From DATAVB01 sp040414495 (GTDB lineage: Bacteria > Actinomycetota > Actinomycetes > Mycobacteriales > QHCD01): a stretch of DNA of 53,971 bases. This document shows, piece by piece, positions 40,105 to 48,714 of this stretch. The translations under genes and the position numbers were made by a program. Below the pieces are notes generated by a model. It was given only the letters and a program-made list of their open reading frames with translations. It made no database searches and had not been told where the DNA came from. The stretch spans positions 1 to 53,971 of the forward strand of contig JBEDUI010000006.1 in assembly GCA_040414495.1 (NCBI GenBank), written 5' to 3'. Numbering within the stretch: the stretch's first letter is position 1; each line of letters starts with the position of its first letter.

Positions 40105-42480
40105 TTAGTGACCGGTCATTTTCAGCCGTACGACCTGCGGGTCGTGATCGCTGATCTGGTCGGCGAATTCGCTGTTGAGATGCACCGGCTGATAGCTGTA
40201 CGAGCCGGCCAAAGCCGGGCTCAGCAGGATGTGGTCGAGCACCTCCGAATTGCCTTCGAAGACGTACGTGTAGCGCTCCTGGATCGGCAGCGTGCTGGGC
40301 AGATCGACCAGCTCGTGGCCAGCGGTGAGAATGCTCGTCGTCTGGGAGAAGTCGTAGTCGTTGAGGTCTCCGACGACAACCACATCGGCGTTCGGATCGA
40401 TGTTCTCGATCTGCCCGACGAAGTCGTGCACCAGCGTCGCCTGCTCGTGCCGTTGCACCGCCGACGGCTCCTTGATCGGCTGGAAGCGTCCGAACAGTGG
40501 GTCATCGCCGATCTTGGCGTCGAAGTGGTTGGCGATGACGAATACGGTGTGGCCGCGGTAGGAGAATTCGCCGGCCAGTGGCTTGCGGCTGGCCTGCCAC
40601 GCCGAGTTGGTGGGCGCAATCCGGCCAGGGGACAGGGACAACTGCGGTTCGTGGTGGCTGTCGGCGCTCACCGTGGTGGCGGTGGTCGCATCGCCCTTGC
40701 CACGAGCGATGAATTGCAGGCCGCGGTCGGTGCGGTAGAGGAATGCGACTCTGATATTGCCGCCCGGCTGGCCGCCATCGGCGTCGTTGGTCGGATCGAT
40801 CTCCGCCCATCTGTAGGTGGGTCCGCCGGCCGCCTTGATCGCGTCGATGAGCTTCTGCAGGGTCTGATCGGCGGCCACGACACCGTCGTCAGTCGCACCG
40901 TCGTTGTCTTGGATCTCCTCCAGCGCAAGGACATCGGGCGAGGCCAGGTTGTGCACCGCGTACTGACCCAGCGTGTCGAATTTGCTCTGCGGGTCGCTCG
41001 GCGCGAGGTTCTCCACGTTGAACGTCGCCACGGCGAGCTCATTTCCGGTCTGCTTGCGGGTCACCTCGCGCTGGAGATTTCCCTTGTGCAGCTGGGGAGA
41101 CGTGGTCGGCAGGATCTCGTAGTTGCCGAAGTCGTAGTCCAGTACGCCGGTCGTTGCACCGCTGTAGGAGTCACCGACATTCGCCGTCGGCACCGTGGCG
41201 AGCGTCGGAGCAAGGACAACCCGCTCGGGGTTGAAGTCGTTCGGGCGCGCCACGATCCCGCCGCGGCTTGTCCTGATGCTGGAGCCGACCGGCACGACGC
41301 TGGTCTCGCCGAACTCGTTCGTGGGTCCGACCACCTGAGCGTTCAGCAGCTCGACCCGCATGCCCTCCAGCGACTCCCAGAAGTCGATGCCGTTGCGGTG
41401 CGGGTCGTAGGTGTGGGAGTGCTCGATGTCCCCGTTGTCGCCGCCGTCGATAACCGTGAACGGTGGGATGCGACCACCCAGACCTATGAGCACCGGCTTG
41501 GGTACCGGCTGGTTATGCGCGGTGATCGTCACCGTCGGGTTCTCGATCTCGGTGGTTGCCAGGTTGGTCGATGTCGTACTGCCGGGGCGGAATTCCTTGA
41601 CCAGACCGGTGACCGTCACCGCGTCGCCTACGGCGGCGGTCGGCTTCGACCCGGTGAAGACGGTGATGCCTTCGCTGGTGCCCGAGTCGCTGTCCGGCGT
41701 CGGGTCCTGCATCCACAGTTGCTGGGCGCCGACTGCGGTCACGATGCCGGGCACGTCTTCGACGGTCTTGCCGGCGTAGGGCGAAGAGAGAGCGGCGCCC
41801 TGGATGTCGTGGATCTGCAGACCCGGGATGCCTGGTGGAGGCGGCGTGCTCCCGCCGCTGCCGCTGGGCTCGGGAGTGCCGGCGGTGAAGTCGGCGGCGT
41901 TGTCGTCAGTGTCGGTCGCGCCGTCACCGGCCCGTATCGCGGCCGTGGTGTTGCTCAGCAGCGGCGCGGGGTGGCCGCCCTCGGCGTCATTGGCGCCGCC
42001 GTACCCGACGAAGTCCCGTACCCCGTCCGTGCCGGCGCAGGTCGCGCCGCAGGTCAGCGCTGTGCTGGACATGGAGAGCGCGACCTTTCCGGCGGTCGCC
42101 GACATCGCAATCGTGCCGGCCGCATCGGGCGTGGGCAGATCCTGCGTTCCGCCGGTACCCATCGACTCGGCCACCAGATAACGGCTTCCGGCCGCGAGCG
42201 TCCCGGACAGTGTGGTGACCTGCCAGGTCGTGCCGGCCGTCGAGGCGTACTGCACCGACCAACCGGACAGATTCACCGTCGTGGTGCCCCGGTTGTAGAG
42301 CTGCACGTAGTCGTTCTTCAGCGTGGCCCCGGAATTGCCACCGCCACCGTAGACCTGGGAAATCACCACATCGGGCGAGGCCGCCTGGGCGGGTTGACTG
42401 CCGACCATGGCGGCGACGCCCGCACCGAGAGCGGCGGCTGCGGCCAGAGCCAATGGACCGCGACGAAGGGATGGACGCAC
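40105..42480 (-). CDS. ExeM/NucH-type extracellular endonuclease with lamin-tail domain
   Basis: A 791-aa secreted nuclease. Signal peptide 1-33 (cleavage near AQA-AS). A lamin-tail domain follows (about 35-150; VVISQVYGGGGNSGATLKNDYVQLYNRG), then a Pro/Ser linker, an OB-like region (about 215-320; GIVTAVGAQQLWMQDP) and the endonuclease/exonuclease/phosphatase domain (about 490-785; VATFNVENLAPSDPQSKFD, DVLALEEIQDNDG, VIANHFDAK, VVVGDLNDYDFSQ, LDHILLSP and SDHDPQVVRLKM). All metal and catalytic residues look present. Related proteins release nutrients from extracellular DNA or disperse biofilm. The ATG lies at 42480. Confidence 0.93.
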   Translation of the reverse strand: MRPSLRRGPLALAAAAALGAGVAAMVGSQPAQAASPDVVISQVYGGGGNSGATLKNDYVQLYNRGTTTVNLSGWSVQYASTAGTTWQVTTLSGTLAAGSRYLVAESMGTGGTQDLPTPDAAGTIAMSATAGKVALSMSSTALTCGATCAGTDGVRDFVGYGGANDAEGGHPAPLLSNTTAAIRAGDGATDTDDNAADFTAGTPEPSGSGGSTPPPPGIPGLQIHDIQGAALSSPYAGKTVEDVPGIVTAVGAQQLWMQDPTPDSDSGTSEGITVFTGSKPTAAVGDAVTVTGLVKEFRPGSTTSTNLATTEIENPTVTITAHNQPVPKPVLIGLGGRIPPFTVIDGGDNGDIEHSHTYDPHRNGIDFWESLEGMRVELLNAQVVGPTNEFGETSVVPVGSSIRTSRGGIVARPNDFNPERVVLAPTLATVPTANVGDSYSGATTGVLDYDFGNYEILPTTSPQLHKGNLQREVTRKQTGNELAVATFNVENLAPSDPQSKFDTLGQYAVHNLASPDVLALEEIQDNDGATDDGVVAADQTLQKLIDAIKAAGGPTYRWAEIDPTNDADGGQPGGNIRVAFLYRTDRGLQFIARGKGDATTATTVSADSHHEPQLSLSPGRIAPTNSAWQASRKPLAGEFSYRGHTVFVIANHFDAKIGDDPLFGRFQPIKEPSAVQRHEQATLVHDFVGQIENIDPNADVVVVGDLNDYDFSQTTSILTAGHELVDLPSTLPIQERYTYVFEGNSEVLDHILLSPALAGSYSYQPVHLNSEFADQISDHDPQVVRLKMTGH

Positions 42481-42603
42481 ATTGTCTCCTCAGCGCCAAG
42501 ATGCACCGAACGCACCAAACGCCACGGTTCGTACCACGACGGGGATGCGGCCACCGGCGCTGTATCGCGCGTTCAGCCCGACTACGCCCACTGTTCAGCG
42601 ACC

Positions 42604-42870
42604 TCAAGCGCCAAGCAGGAGTCCCAGCAGGTTCCAGACCCACCACAACACGGTCGCTGCGATGGGCAGCAGGACTGCCACGACGATGATCTTCGCGGCG
42701 AACCGGCGCCAGCCATGCGCCCGCAGGGCGCCGGCGGAGAAGTTGCCGAGATTCGCCAGATAACCCTCGACGGTGTTGGGGGAGTGTCCGATCCGGCTCG
42801 GGTCCACGAAGGTCACGTACGGACCAGACCGGCCTCGTTCGGCGGGTTCGCGGCGCGGCACCTGATCCAT
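42604..42870 (-). CDS. small tail-anchored membrane protein, unknown
   Basis: An 88-aa protein with a polar N-terminus (VPRREPAERGRSGPYVTFVDP), the segment NTVEGYLANLGNFSAGALRAHG and one C-terminal hydrophobic helix (about 63-86, KIIVVAVLLPIAATVLWWVWNLL). It is not assigned to a family. Codon pattern and the clean C-terminal anchor suggest a real gene; the start (ATG 42870) has no strong ribosome site. It faces the PrimPol gene across about 50 bp. Confidence 0.55.
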   Translation of the reverse strand: MDQVPRREPAERGRSGPYVTFVDPSRIGHSPNTVEGYLANLGNFSAGALRAHGWRRFAAKIIVVAVLLPIAATVLWWVWNLLGLLLGA

Positions 42871-42909
42871 TCGTCGAGTTTGGACCCACAGAGTGGATCA
42901 GGAAAGGGC

Positions 42910-42915
42910 TACGGT
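42910..42915 (+). promoter_or_regulatory. possible leaderless -10 box of the PrimPol gene
   Basis: TACGGT lies seven bases before GTG 42923. This, with the family N-terminus, supports 42923 as start over the upstream GTG at 42893. Confidence 0.4.
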
Positions 42916-42922
42916 CTATGTC

Positions 42923-43984
42923 GTGGCAGATGCGCAGGAGATCACGGTCGGCGAGCGGCAGGTCCGCGTCTCCAATCCGGACAAGCTGTATTTCCCCGAG
43001 CGGGGATTCAGCAAGATCGACATCGTTCGATACTTCATCTCCGTGGGCGACGGCATCATGGGAGCGCTGCGGGAACGGCCGACGACCTTGGAGCGGTGGC
43101 CGTCCGGTGTTCGTCCCGACGTCAAGCTGGCGACCCGCCAGGACCGGCGCGGCGACGCGTTCTTCCAAAAGCGGGTGCCGCAGGGCGCGCCTCCCTGGGT
43201 GGAGACGGCCCGGATCACCTTTCCCAGCGGCCGACCCGCCGACGAGGTTTGCCCGACCGAACTCGCAGTGGTTGCGTGGGCGGTCAACCTTGGCACGCTC
43301 ACGTTCCACCCGTGGCCGGCGCGGCGGGCCGATCCGGACCACCCCGACCAGCTGCGGATCGACCTCGACCCGCAGCCGGGCACCGACTTCGCCGACGCGG
43401 TGAAGGTTGCCTACGAGCTGCGTGGCCTGCTCGACGAGCTCGGGATGCGTGGTCACCCGAAAACGTCTGGCGGCCGGGGACTGCACATCTACGTCGGCAT
43501 CGAGCCGAAATGGACGTTCATCGAGGTGCGGCGGGCGCTGATCGCACTGGGCCGCGAACTGGAGCGGCGCATGCCCGACCAGGTGACGATCTCCTGGTGG
43601 AAAGAGGAACGCGGCGAGCGCATCTTCATCGACTACAACCAGGCCGCCCGCGACCGCACGATCGCCTCGGCTTATTCAGTCCGGCCCACGCCGAAGGCCC
43701 TCGTGTCGGCGCCGTTGGACTGGAGCGAGCTGGAGTCGGTCCGGCCGGAGGACTTCGACGTGACCTCGATGCCGGCCCGATTCGCCGAGCGTGGCGACCT
43801 GCATCGCGGGGTCAACGAGGACGCGTTCTCGTTGCTCCCGTTGCTCGAATTCGTCGAGCGGGACGAACGCGATCATGGGCTCGGCGACCTGCCCTACCCG
43901 CCGGACTACCCGAAGATGCCCGGCGAGCCGATGCGTGTCCAGCCATCGAAAGCCCGCGCCAACAAGGACAACGACGCGACCTAA
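42923..43984 (+). CDS. LigD-type polymerase/primase domain protein (Prim-PolC-like)
   Basis: A 353-aa stand-alone archaeo-eukaryotic primase-fold polymerase (LigD PolDom). Motifs: VSNPDKLYFPERGFSKIDIVRYF at the N-terminus, the metal-binding RIDLDPQPG (DxD), SGGRGLHIYVG with the catalytic His, and the third-acid region RIFIDYNQAARDRTIASAYSVRP. It lacks ligase and phosphoesterase domains. In mycobacteria a similar Prim-PolC works with ligase C in short gap-filling repair; here ligC lies 1.5 kb away on the opposite strand. GTG 42923 is the preferred start. Confidence 0.9.
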   Translation: MADAQEITVGERQVRVSNPDKLYFPERGFSKIDIVRYFISVGDGIMGALRERPTTLERWPSGVRPDVKLATRQDRRGDAFFQKRVPQGAPPWVETARITFPSGRPADEVCPTELAVVAWAVNLGTLTFHPWPARRADPDHPDQLRIDLDPQPGTDFADAVKVAYELRGLLDELGMRGHPKTSGGRGLHIYVGIEPKWTFIEVRRALIALGRELERRMPDQVTISWWKEERGERIFIDYNQAARDRTIASAYSVRPTPKALVSAPLDWSELESVRPEDFDVTSMPARFAERGDLHRGVNEDAFSLLPLLEFVERDERDHGLGDLPYPPDYPKMPGEPMRVQPSKARANKDNDAT

Positions 43985-44037
43985 CCGGTCGCCTCACGGC
44001 AGTTGAGTTTCGGCTCGGCGTCGTCGCGCGGGGTGCG

Positions 44038-45423
44038 TTACGCCAGGTGGACATCGATGCGGTGCTCGCCGGTGATGTCGGCCGGCAGGTGAACGGCTTG
44101 ATCGGGTTCGATACCGCGGCCGTCGACGGTCAGACGGCTGAGGTGATTTCCGAGTCCGGCCACCGTGATGTCCAGCGTCGCCTTCCGGTAGGGCAGAGCG
44201 CGCAGCGTGAGCGGTCCGGTCCCTTCGGGCATGGTCGGTCGAAAGGCGATACCGGCCGGCTGGAATTGAATGCCCAGAACGCCCGTGTGGATCAGGCGGA
44301 GGTACGCCGTGGCCGACCAGGTCTGGTCCGGCTCGCTTTCCCAGTGCTTCCCGATCTGCCAGCCACCGTCGATGATGCCGGTCGCTGCGTTGTACAGCTC
44401 GAAAAAGCGCCGGTCATGAGGTGCGGTGAAGGCATCGAAGCGGTCCAGCGTCTCGCCCACGACGTCGGCCCGGCCGGCCCGCGCGGCCGCATCGCCGAAC
44501 AGGCCCATCACCATCGGCCAGCAGATGGCGTTATGCCGGCCGGGACGGTCGTCGGAATACCGCTCCGGGAAATGCGGCCAGACATTCACCACCCCGTACG
44601 GTGCCCGATGGGTCTGGGACAGCACCAGATCAGCCTGCCGTTTGTCGGCGACCCCGAACGTGATCGCGAGCGCGAGGCCGGCTGCTTCCTGGTGGCTATC
44701 GAGTTCTCCGGTTGGATGCAGGAAATAGCCGTACAGCCCGGAATTCTCGATCCACATCGTCTCGTTGATCGTGCGGACGATCCGGTCGGCCGCATTCTCG
44801 AATTCCGCCGGATCCTGTCCAAGCTCCCGGGCCATTGCGGCCAGCGCCCGGTGCGCACCAACGTAAACCGCATTGGTCGACAGGCACATGATTTCGCGGC
44901 TGGCGGGATGGTCGAGCACAAAAGACGACGGATTACCTGGTTCACGCGGCGGCTCCGGATATCCGGAAATGCCATCCTGCATCAGGGCGCCGCCGACGTA
45001 GAGACCGAATTCGCCGTTATAGCGCTCGCGATTCAGCACTGCCAGCGAGTCAACGCCAATCTGGAACGATTCGGCCAGGAATTCCCGATCCCCGGTAGCC
45101 AGATAATGCTGCCAGGCGGCGATCACCCAGATGATCTGGTCCCACCACTGGTTGTCCTGCGCGATGATCGGCGCGCCGTTTTCCTGAACGCCGCACACCA
45201 TTTGCAGGGTCTGCCGGGCGAGATCGGGATCCAGGATGCTGGCAGCGCCCCAGACATTCAGCGACGTGTCACGCGTCCACGGATCCTGATAACCGGCGCC
45301 GGCGCGGATATAGCGCCGGGCACCCTGGGTCACCGTATTGATATCCAGCAGATTATGAACAGCGCTGTCGTACATGGCGGACAGTGCCGGCCGGTCGGGC
45401 GCGGCAAGGCTTGGGCGTGTCAT
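44038..45423 (-). CDS. six-hairpin glycoside hydrolase (MGH1/GH63-like)
   Basis: A 461-aa protein with an (alpha/alpha)6 barrel (about 15-380): the start of the barrel shows RRYIRAGAGYQDPWTRDTSL, a likely catalytic-acid Asp in PWTRD, and further on QDNQWWDQIIWVIAAWQHYL, WPHFPERYSDDRPGRHNAICWPMVMGLFG split by position 286-315, and WSATAYLRLIHTGVLG. A small beta-domain ends it. There is no signal peptide, so it acts on intracellular glycans; the substrate is unknown. It is somewhat less GC-rich than its neighbours and separates PrimPol from ligC, suggesting a later insertion. Confidence 0.8.
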   Translation of the reverse strand: MTRPSLAAPDRPALSAMYDSAVHNLLDINTVTQGARRYIRAGAGYQDPWTRDTSLNVWGAASILDPDLARQTLQMVCGVQENGAPIIAQDNQWWDQIIWVIAAWQHYLATGDREFLAESFQIGVDSLAVLNRERYNGEFGLYVGGALMQDGISGYPEPPREPGNPSSFVLDHPASREIMCLSTNAVYVGAHRALAAMARELGQDPAEFENAADRIVRTINETMWIENSGLYGYFLHPTGELDSHQEAAGLALAITFGVADKRQADLVLSQTHRAPYGVVNVWPHFPERYSDDRPGRHNAICWPMVMGLFGDAAARAGRADVVGETLDRFDAFTAPHDRRFFELYNAATGIIDGGWQIGKHWESEPDQTWSATAYLRLIHTGVLGIQFQPAGIAFRPTMPEGTGPLTLRALPYRKATLDITVAGLGNHLSRLTVDGRGIEPDQAVHLPADITGEHRIDVHLA

Positions 45424-45476
45424 CGCGGTTTATCCGTCCGTGGGTTGTGGGGCGGCTCGGGACTCGATCTTCGCGG

Positions 45477-46556
45477 TCAGCTGGTGCTGCCGGCGCTGAG
45501 CACCTCGGCCAGATCGAAGCTGACCGGTTCCTCGAGCTGCGCGTAGGTACACGAGCTCGGGTCGCGGTCGGGCCGCCACCGGACGAACTGCGTCGTGTGC
45601 CGGAACCGTACGCCCTCCATGTGGTCATACCGCACCTCAAGCACCCGCTCCGGCCGCAGCGGTACGAACGACAGGTCCTTGCCGGCGTTCCACCGGCTGC
45701 CCTCGCCCTTCCGCGGTGTCCGGTTGCCCTCTTCCTGCTTGGCCCAGGCCCAGGGATGGTCGTCGAATGTGGTCACCAGCGGCTGCAGTTCGGTGAACAG
45801 TTCCTTCCGCCGGGCCAGCGGGAACGCGCCGACCACGCCGACGCTGGCCAGCACGCCGGCATCGTCGAACAGCCCGAGCAGCAGCGACCCGATCGCGTCG
45901 GGCCCGCTCTTGTGCACTCGGTAACCGGCCAGTACGCAGTCGGCGGTCCGTTCGTGCTTGATCTTGAACATCGACCGCTTGTCCGGCTCGTACGTACCGT
46001 CGAGCGGTTTGGCCATCACACCGTCCAGGCCGGCGCCTTCGAACTGGGAGAACCAGCGTTGGGCCAAGTCCCGGTCGGTGGTGAACGGAGTCAGGTGCAC
46101 CGGTGCGGTCGCCTGGCTCAACGCGTCTTCCAGGGCGGCCCGCCGCTGCGCGAACGGTCGGCCGGTCAGGTCGGTGTCGCCCAACGCCAATACGTCGAAG
46201 GCGATAAACCGGGCCGGTGTCTGTTCCGAGAGCAGCTTGACCCGGCTCGCGGCCGGGTGAATCCGCTGCTGCAGCGCCTCGAAGTCCAGGCGCCCGGCGG
46301 CAGTGTCGGCCACCACGATCTCGCCGTCGATGACGCTGCGCTCGGGCAGGTTGGCCTGCACGGCGGCGACGACCTCCGGGAAGTAGCGGGTCATCGGCCG
46401 TTCATTACGGCTGCCGATCTCCACGTCGTCGCCGTCTCGGAAGATGATCGACCGGAAGCCGTCCCACTTCGGTTCGAACGCGACGTCACCGTGCGGCAGC
46501 TCTTTGACCGATTTCGCCAGCATCGGCGAGACCGGGGGCATCACTGGAAGGCGCAT
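45477..46556 (-). CDS. ligC: ATP-dependent DNA ligase (LigC-like)
   Basis: A 359-aa ATP-dependent ligase. Motif I EPKWDGFR holds the adenylated Lys30; motif III FIAFDVLALG, motif IV DGVMAKPLDG and motif V MFKIKHERTAD follow; the C-terminal OB domain (about 225-345) ends with VRYDHMEGVRFRHTTQFVRWRPDRDP. It lacks polymerase and nuclease modules, so it is the LigC type that teams with Prim-PolC. The ATG is at 46556. It is transcribed toward the glycoside hydrolase, 53 bp apart. Confidence 0.93.
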   Translation of the reverse strand: MRLPVMPPVSPMLAKSVKELPHGDVAFEPKWDGFRSIIFRDGDDVEIGSRNERPMTRYFPEVVAAVQANLPERSVIDGEIVVADTAAGRLDFEALQQRIHPAASRVKLLSEQTPARFIAFDVLALGDTDLTGRPFAQRRAALEDALSQATAPVHLTPFTTDRDLAQRWFSQFEGAGLDGVMAKPLDGTYEPDKRSMFKIKHERTADCVLAGYRVHKSGPDAIGSLLLGLFDDAGVLASVGVVGAFPLARRKELFTELQPLVTTFDDHPWAWAKQEEGNRTPRKGEGSRWNAGKDLSFVPLRPERVLEVRYDHMEGVRFRHTTQFVRWRPDRDPSSCTYAQLEEPVSFDLAEVLSAGSTS

Positions 46557-46616
46557 GCGCCCATCATCTCCACAGTCGGCGGCCGATGTGCGACGACCCG
46601 CAGAACCGACGCACGG

Positions 46617-47192
46617 TTACCGCGCCCGGTCACCGGCAACCGCGTCGACCTCGATCCGCAGCCGGGCTCGCAGGCTGTGCCGGCCCAACGACTCGCGGGC
46701 GTGCCGCAGCACGGTGTCATCCAGCGATTCGCGTGCCGCTTCCAGATCGACCCCGTCGCAAAGCCAGACCGACAGCACCAGCTCCGGATCGTGCTCATCG
46801 CCGGTCAGCCGGGCGCGGGCCCGGTCGATCTCCGGCATCGCCTCGGCCTCGGTCCGAACCGCGTCGCACAACGCGCTCGCGGCCAGCACCGAATCGCCGT
46901 CGTTCGAGCGCTGCAGCGGCACCGAGCCGAGCCGTTCGAGGCGCAGCTGCACGGCAATCGAGTACAGGGCGATCAGCGCGATCATCAGGGAGGCGGCCCC
47001 GAGCACCCACCACAGCCACGACTGTTCGCGATGCAGCAACTGGGCCGCACGCGGATAGACCAGCGAGGAATTGGCGCGCTTGTCGCCGAAGACGCCGGCT
47101 CCGATCAGTACGCCACCGGTGCCGAGCAGCACCAGCAGAGTGCCGACGAGGACGAGCACCGCGCGGTTGAGTCGGTCGGTCCGGTTCTTCAT
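46617..47192 (-). CDS. amaP: alkaline shock response membrane anchor protein (AmaP-like)
   Basis: A 191-aa protein with two N-terminal helices (about 11-33 and 59-82; VLVLVGTLLVLLGTGGVLIGAG and WLWWVLGAASLMIALIALY) and a cytoplasmic domain of about 105 residues. In Staphylococcus AmaP anchors Asp23 at the membrane; the operon context supports that role here. It is the last gene of the Asp23 operon and overlaps the DUF6286 stop by four bases. Confidence 0.8.
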   Translation of the reverse strand: MKNRTDRLNRAVLVLVGTLLVLLGTGGVLIGAGVFGDKRANSSLVYPRAAQLLHREQSWLWWVLGAASLMIALIALYSIAVQLRLERLGSVPLQRSNDGDSVLAASALCDAVRTEAEAMPEIDRARARLTGDEHDPELVLSVWLCDGVDLEAARESLDDTVLRHARESLGRHSLRARLRIEVDAVAGDRAR

Positions 47193-47725
47193 TCCGGCCG
47201 CCCCGGTCTGACCCGGACCACCAGCCGCGGAGTCTCGGCCAGCGCGATATCGCTCAGCCGGGACGTCACCGTGCCGCGGAGTCGCTGCTCGAGCTCGTCG
47301 GTGTCATGCAATCCGGATGTCGCCGAGATCGTGGCCGTGTGCTTACGGACCCGGGCGACGGCGGTGCCGACGCCGTCGACCGCGCCGGCCTCCTTGCGCA
47401 ATGTCCGGGCCAGCGAGCGCCGCGACGTACTCACTTCGACATCGGGATGCGCCGACACCATCCGCACCCGGCGCTCCCGACCGACCACCGCCGCCACGAT
47501 CAGGAGCAGACCGACGACGATCGCGGCGATCGACCCCAGCCGTACCACCGTCTCGTTCCAGATATGCGGCCGCAGATGGTCCAGCCAGCTGTTGTACGGA
47601 ACGACCAAAGGAGGCTTGTGCGGCCACGAGGTCCGGGCGACCAGGACCTCGGCCGCAGCCAGCAGCCCGGCGCCGGCGATCGCCAGCGACAGCAGCGCCA
47701 CGACCAGGCGGTTCACCGCACGCAT
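47189..47725 (-). CDS. DUF6286 domain protein
   Basis: A 178-aa actinobacterial membrane protein with two helices (about 5-27 and 64-82; LVVALLSLAIAGAGLLAAAEVLV and LGSIAAIVVGLLLIVAAVV) and the DUF6286 C-terminal domain (VEVSTSRRSLARTLRKEAGAVDGV). The function is unknown; it occurs regularly in Asp23-AmaP operons. It starts two bases after the stop of the downstream Asp23 gene. Confidence 0.8.
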   Translation of the reverse strand: MRAVNRLVVALLSLAIAGAGLLAAAEVLVARTSWPHKPPLVVPYNSWLDHLRPHIWNETVVRLGSIAAIVVGLLLIVAAVVGRERRVRMVSAHPDVEVSTSRRSLARTLRKEAGAVDGVGTAVARVRKHTATISATSGLHDTDELEQRLRGTVTSRLSDIALAETPRLVVRVRPGRPE

Positions 47726-47727
47726 GG

Positions 47728-48096
47728 CTACTCGCCCTCGTCGTCGAGCGGTTCGAACTGCAGCGCCGACACGTCGATGTCGCAGACTCGGACTGTCATT
47801 CCGGCGAGCTGGTCGACCCGGTCGACGATGTGCGCGCGCAGTCGGTCGAGCACCTCGTGGATCGGGGTTGGGTACCGCACGGCGACGCGTACCCGTACCG
47901 AGGCCGCGCTGCCGTCCAGCCGGGTGGTGGCGCGGGCGGCCCGGCCCGAGCGGCCGCGCGAACGGCGGCGGCCGGCCACGACACCGTCAACCTCACCGGC
48001 GGCCGCTTCGACGATGCCGCGGATCACCGCCGGCGCGATCGTCAGCCGACCGCGTTCCTCGGCCGGAGCCAGTTCAGTGATAGCCGGTGCGCTCAT
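47728..48096 (-). CDS. Asp23/Gls24 family envelope stress protein (second copy)
   Basis: A 122-aa Asp23 protein: RGRLTIAPAVIRGIVEAAAGEVDGVVAG, then VRVRVAVRYPTPIHEVLDRLRAHIVDRVDQLAGM and VCDIDVSALQFE. There is an unusually basic insertion RRRSRGRSGRAARATTR (about 43-59). Family members coat the inner membrane in envelope or alkaline stress. It overlaps the DUF2273 stop by one base (TAATG). Confidence 0.87.
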   Translation of the reverse strand: MSAPAITELAPAEERGRLTIAPAVIRGIVEAAAGEVDGVVAGRRRSRGRSGRAARATTRLDGSAASVRVRVAVRYPTPIHEVLDRLRAHIVDRVDQLAGMTVRVCDIDVSALQFEPLDDEGE

Positions 48097-48272
48097 TACC
48101 GCCGCCGCGGGCTGAACACCGAGCTGAGGTCGAGTTCGCTGTCGAGCACGCGGCCGATCACGAAGCCAACCGCACCCAGCACCAGCACGATGACGAACGC
48201 GCTGAACCCGCCGAATGCGCCGGCGAAGCCGAGCGCCAGACCGACGGCGATTCCCATCTGAGTCGTGGTCAT
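48096..48272 (-). CDS. DUF2273 small membrane protein
   Basis: A 58-aa protein read on the minus strand: MTTTQMGIAVGLALGFAGAF, then GGFSAFVIVLVLGAVGFVIG, then RVLDSELDLSSVFSPRRR. Two glycine-rich helices joined by a short turn are typical of DUF2273, which accompanies Asp23/AmaP genes in Gram-positives. GGGAGAGG precedes the ATG. It overlaps the next Asp23 start by one base, confirming operon structure. It is below the usual length threshold for automatic calls. Confidence 0.85.
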   Translation of the reverse strand: MTTTQMGIAVGLALGFAGAFGGFSAFVIVLVLGAVGFVIGRVLDSELDLSSVFSPRRR

Positions 48273-48336
48273 TGCCTCTCCCGTGACCTCTCTTGTGTGG
48301 TGGCTTGTTCTCGATGCGGCGGCGGATACGAGAGCG

Positions 48337-48714
48337 TCATTGGGCCGCCAGCCGGCCCGCTCCAGCGCCGACCGATCCCGCGCCGTCCGCTGTTGCGCTG
48401 ACCACGGCGACCCGGCCGGCGGCCAGCTCGCTCTCGGTCAGAACGTCCTCGATCACGACATCGACCGGCTGCCCATGCGCCAGAGGGACGACGGCGCCCC
48501 GGACCGCGGCCGCGATCGGATGCAGCGGCAGGCCATACCGCACGCTGAGGTGGACCGCCACCCGACCGCCCTCGACCTGAACGCCGATCACCCGCCGACC
48601 GGGTAGATACGTGGCGACCTCGCCGTACCGGCCGCCGTGCAGCCCGACCACGGCCGGCTGGCGCAACACCGCGGCCGCGATCTGGTCGGCATCTGGTGGC
48701 TCGACGATCGTCAC
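48337..48714 (-). CDS. Asp23-operon protein, divergent Asp23-like
   Basis: A 125-aa protein whose middle resembles a weakened Asp23 fold (VIGVQVEGGRVAVHLSVRYGLPLHPIAAAVRGAVVPLAHGQPVDVVIEDV across residues 43-92), with an Ala/Gly-rich tail. The GTG start lies within the stop of the upstream Asp23 gene (GTGA). Similar ORFs occur between the two Asp23 copies in other actinobacteria. The family is not named with confidence. Confidence 0.7.
   Translation of the reverse strand: MTIVEPPDADQIAAAVLRQPAVVGLHGGRYGEVATYLPGRRVIGVQVEGGRVAVHLSVRYGLPLHPIAAAVRGAVVPLAHGQPVDVVIEDVLTESELAAGRVAVVSATADGAGSVGAGAGRLAAQ

Noticed and set aside
39709..45546. Open frame of 1945 codons on the plus strand
   Set aside because: It runs antisense or out of frame through the nuclease, PrimPol and hydrolase genes, has Arg/Gly/Val-rich composition from the GC-rich third codon positions and no domain. 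It is a shadow of the real genes.
45384..48080. Open frame of 898 codons on the plus strand
   Set aside because: Antisense to ligC and the Asp23 operon; the ligase motifs and operon overlaps on the minus strand are unambiguous.
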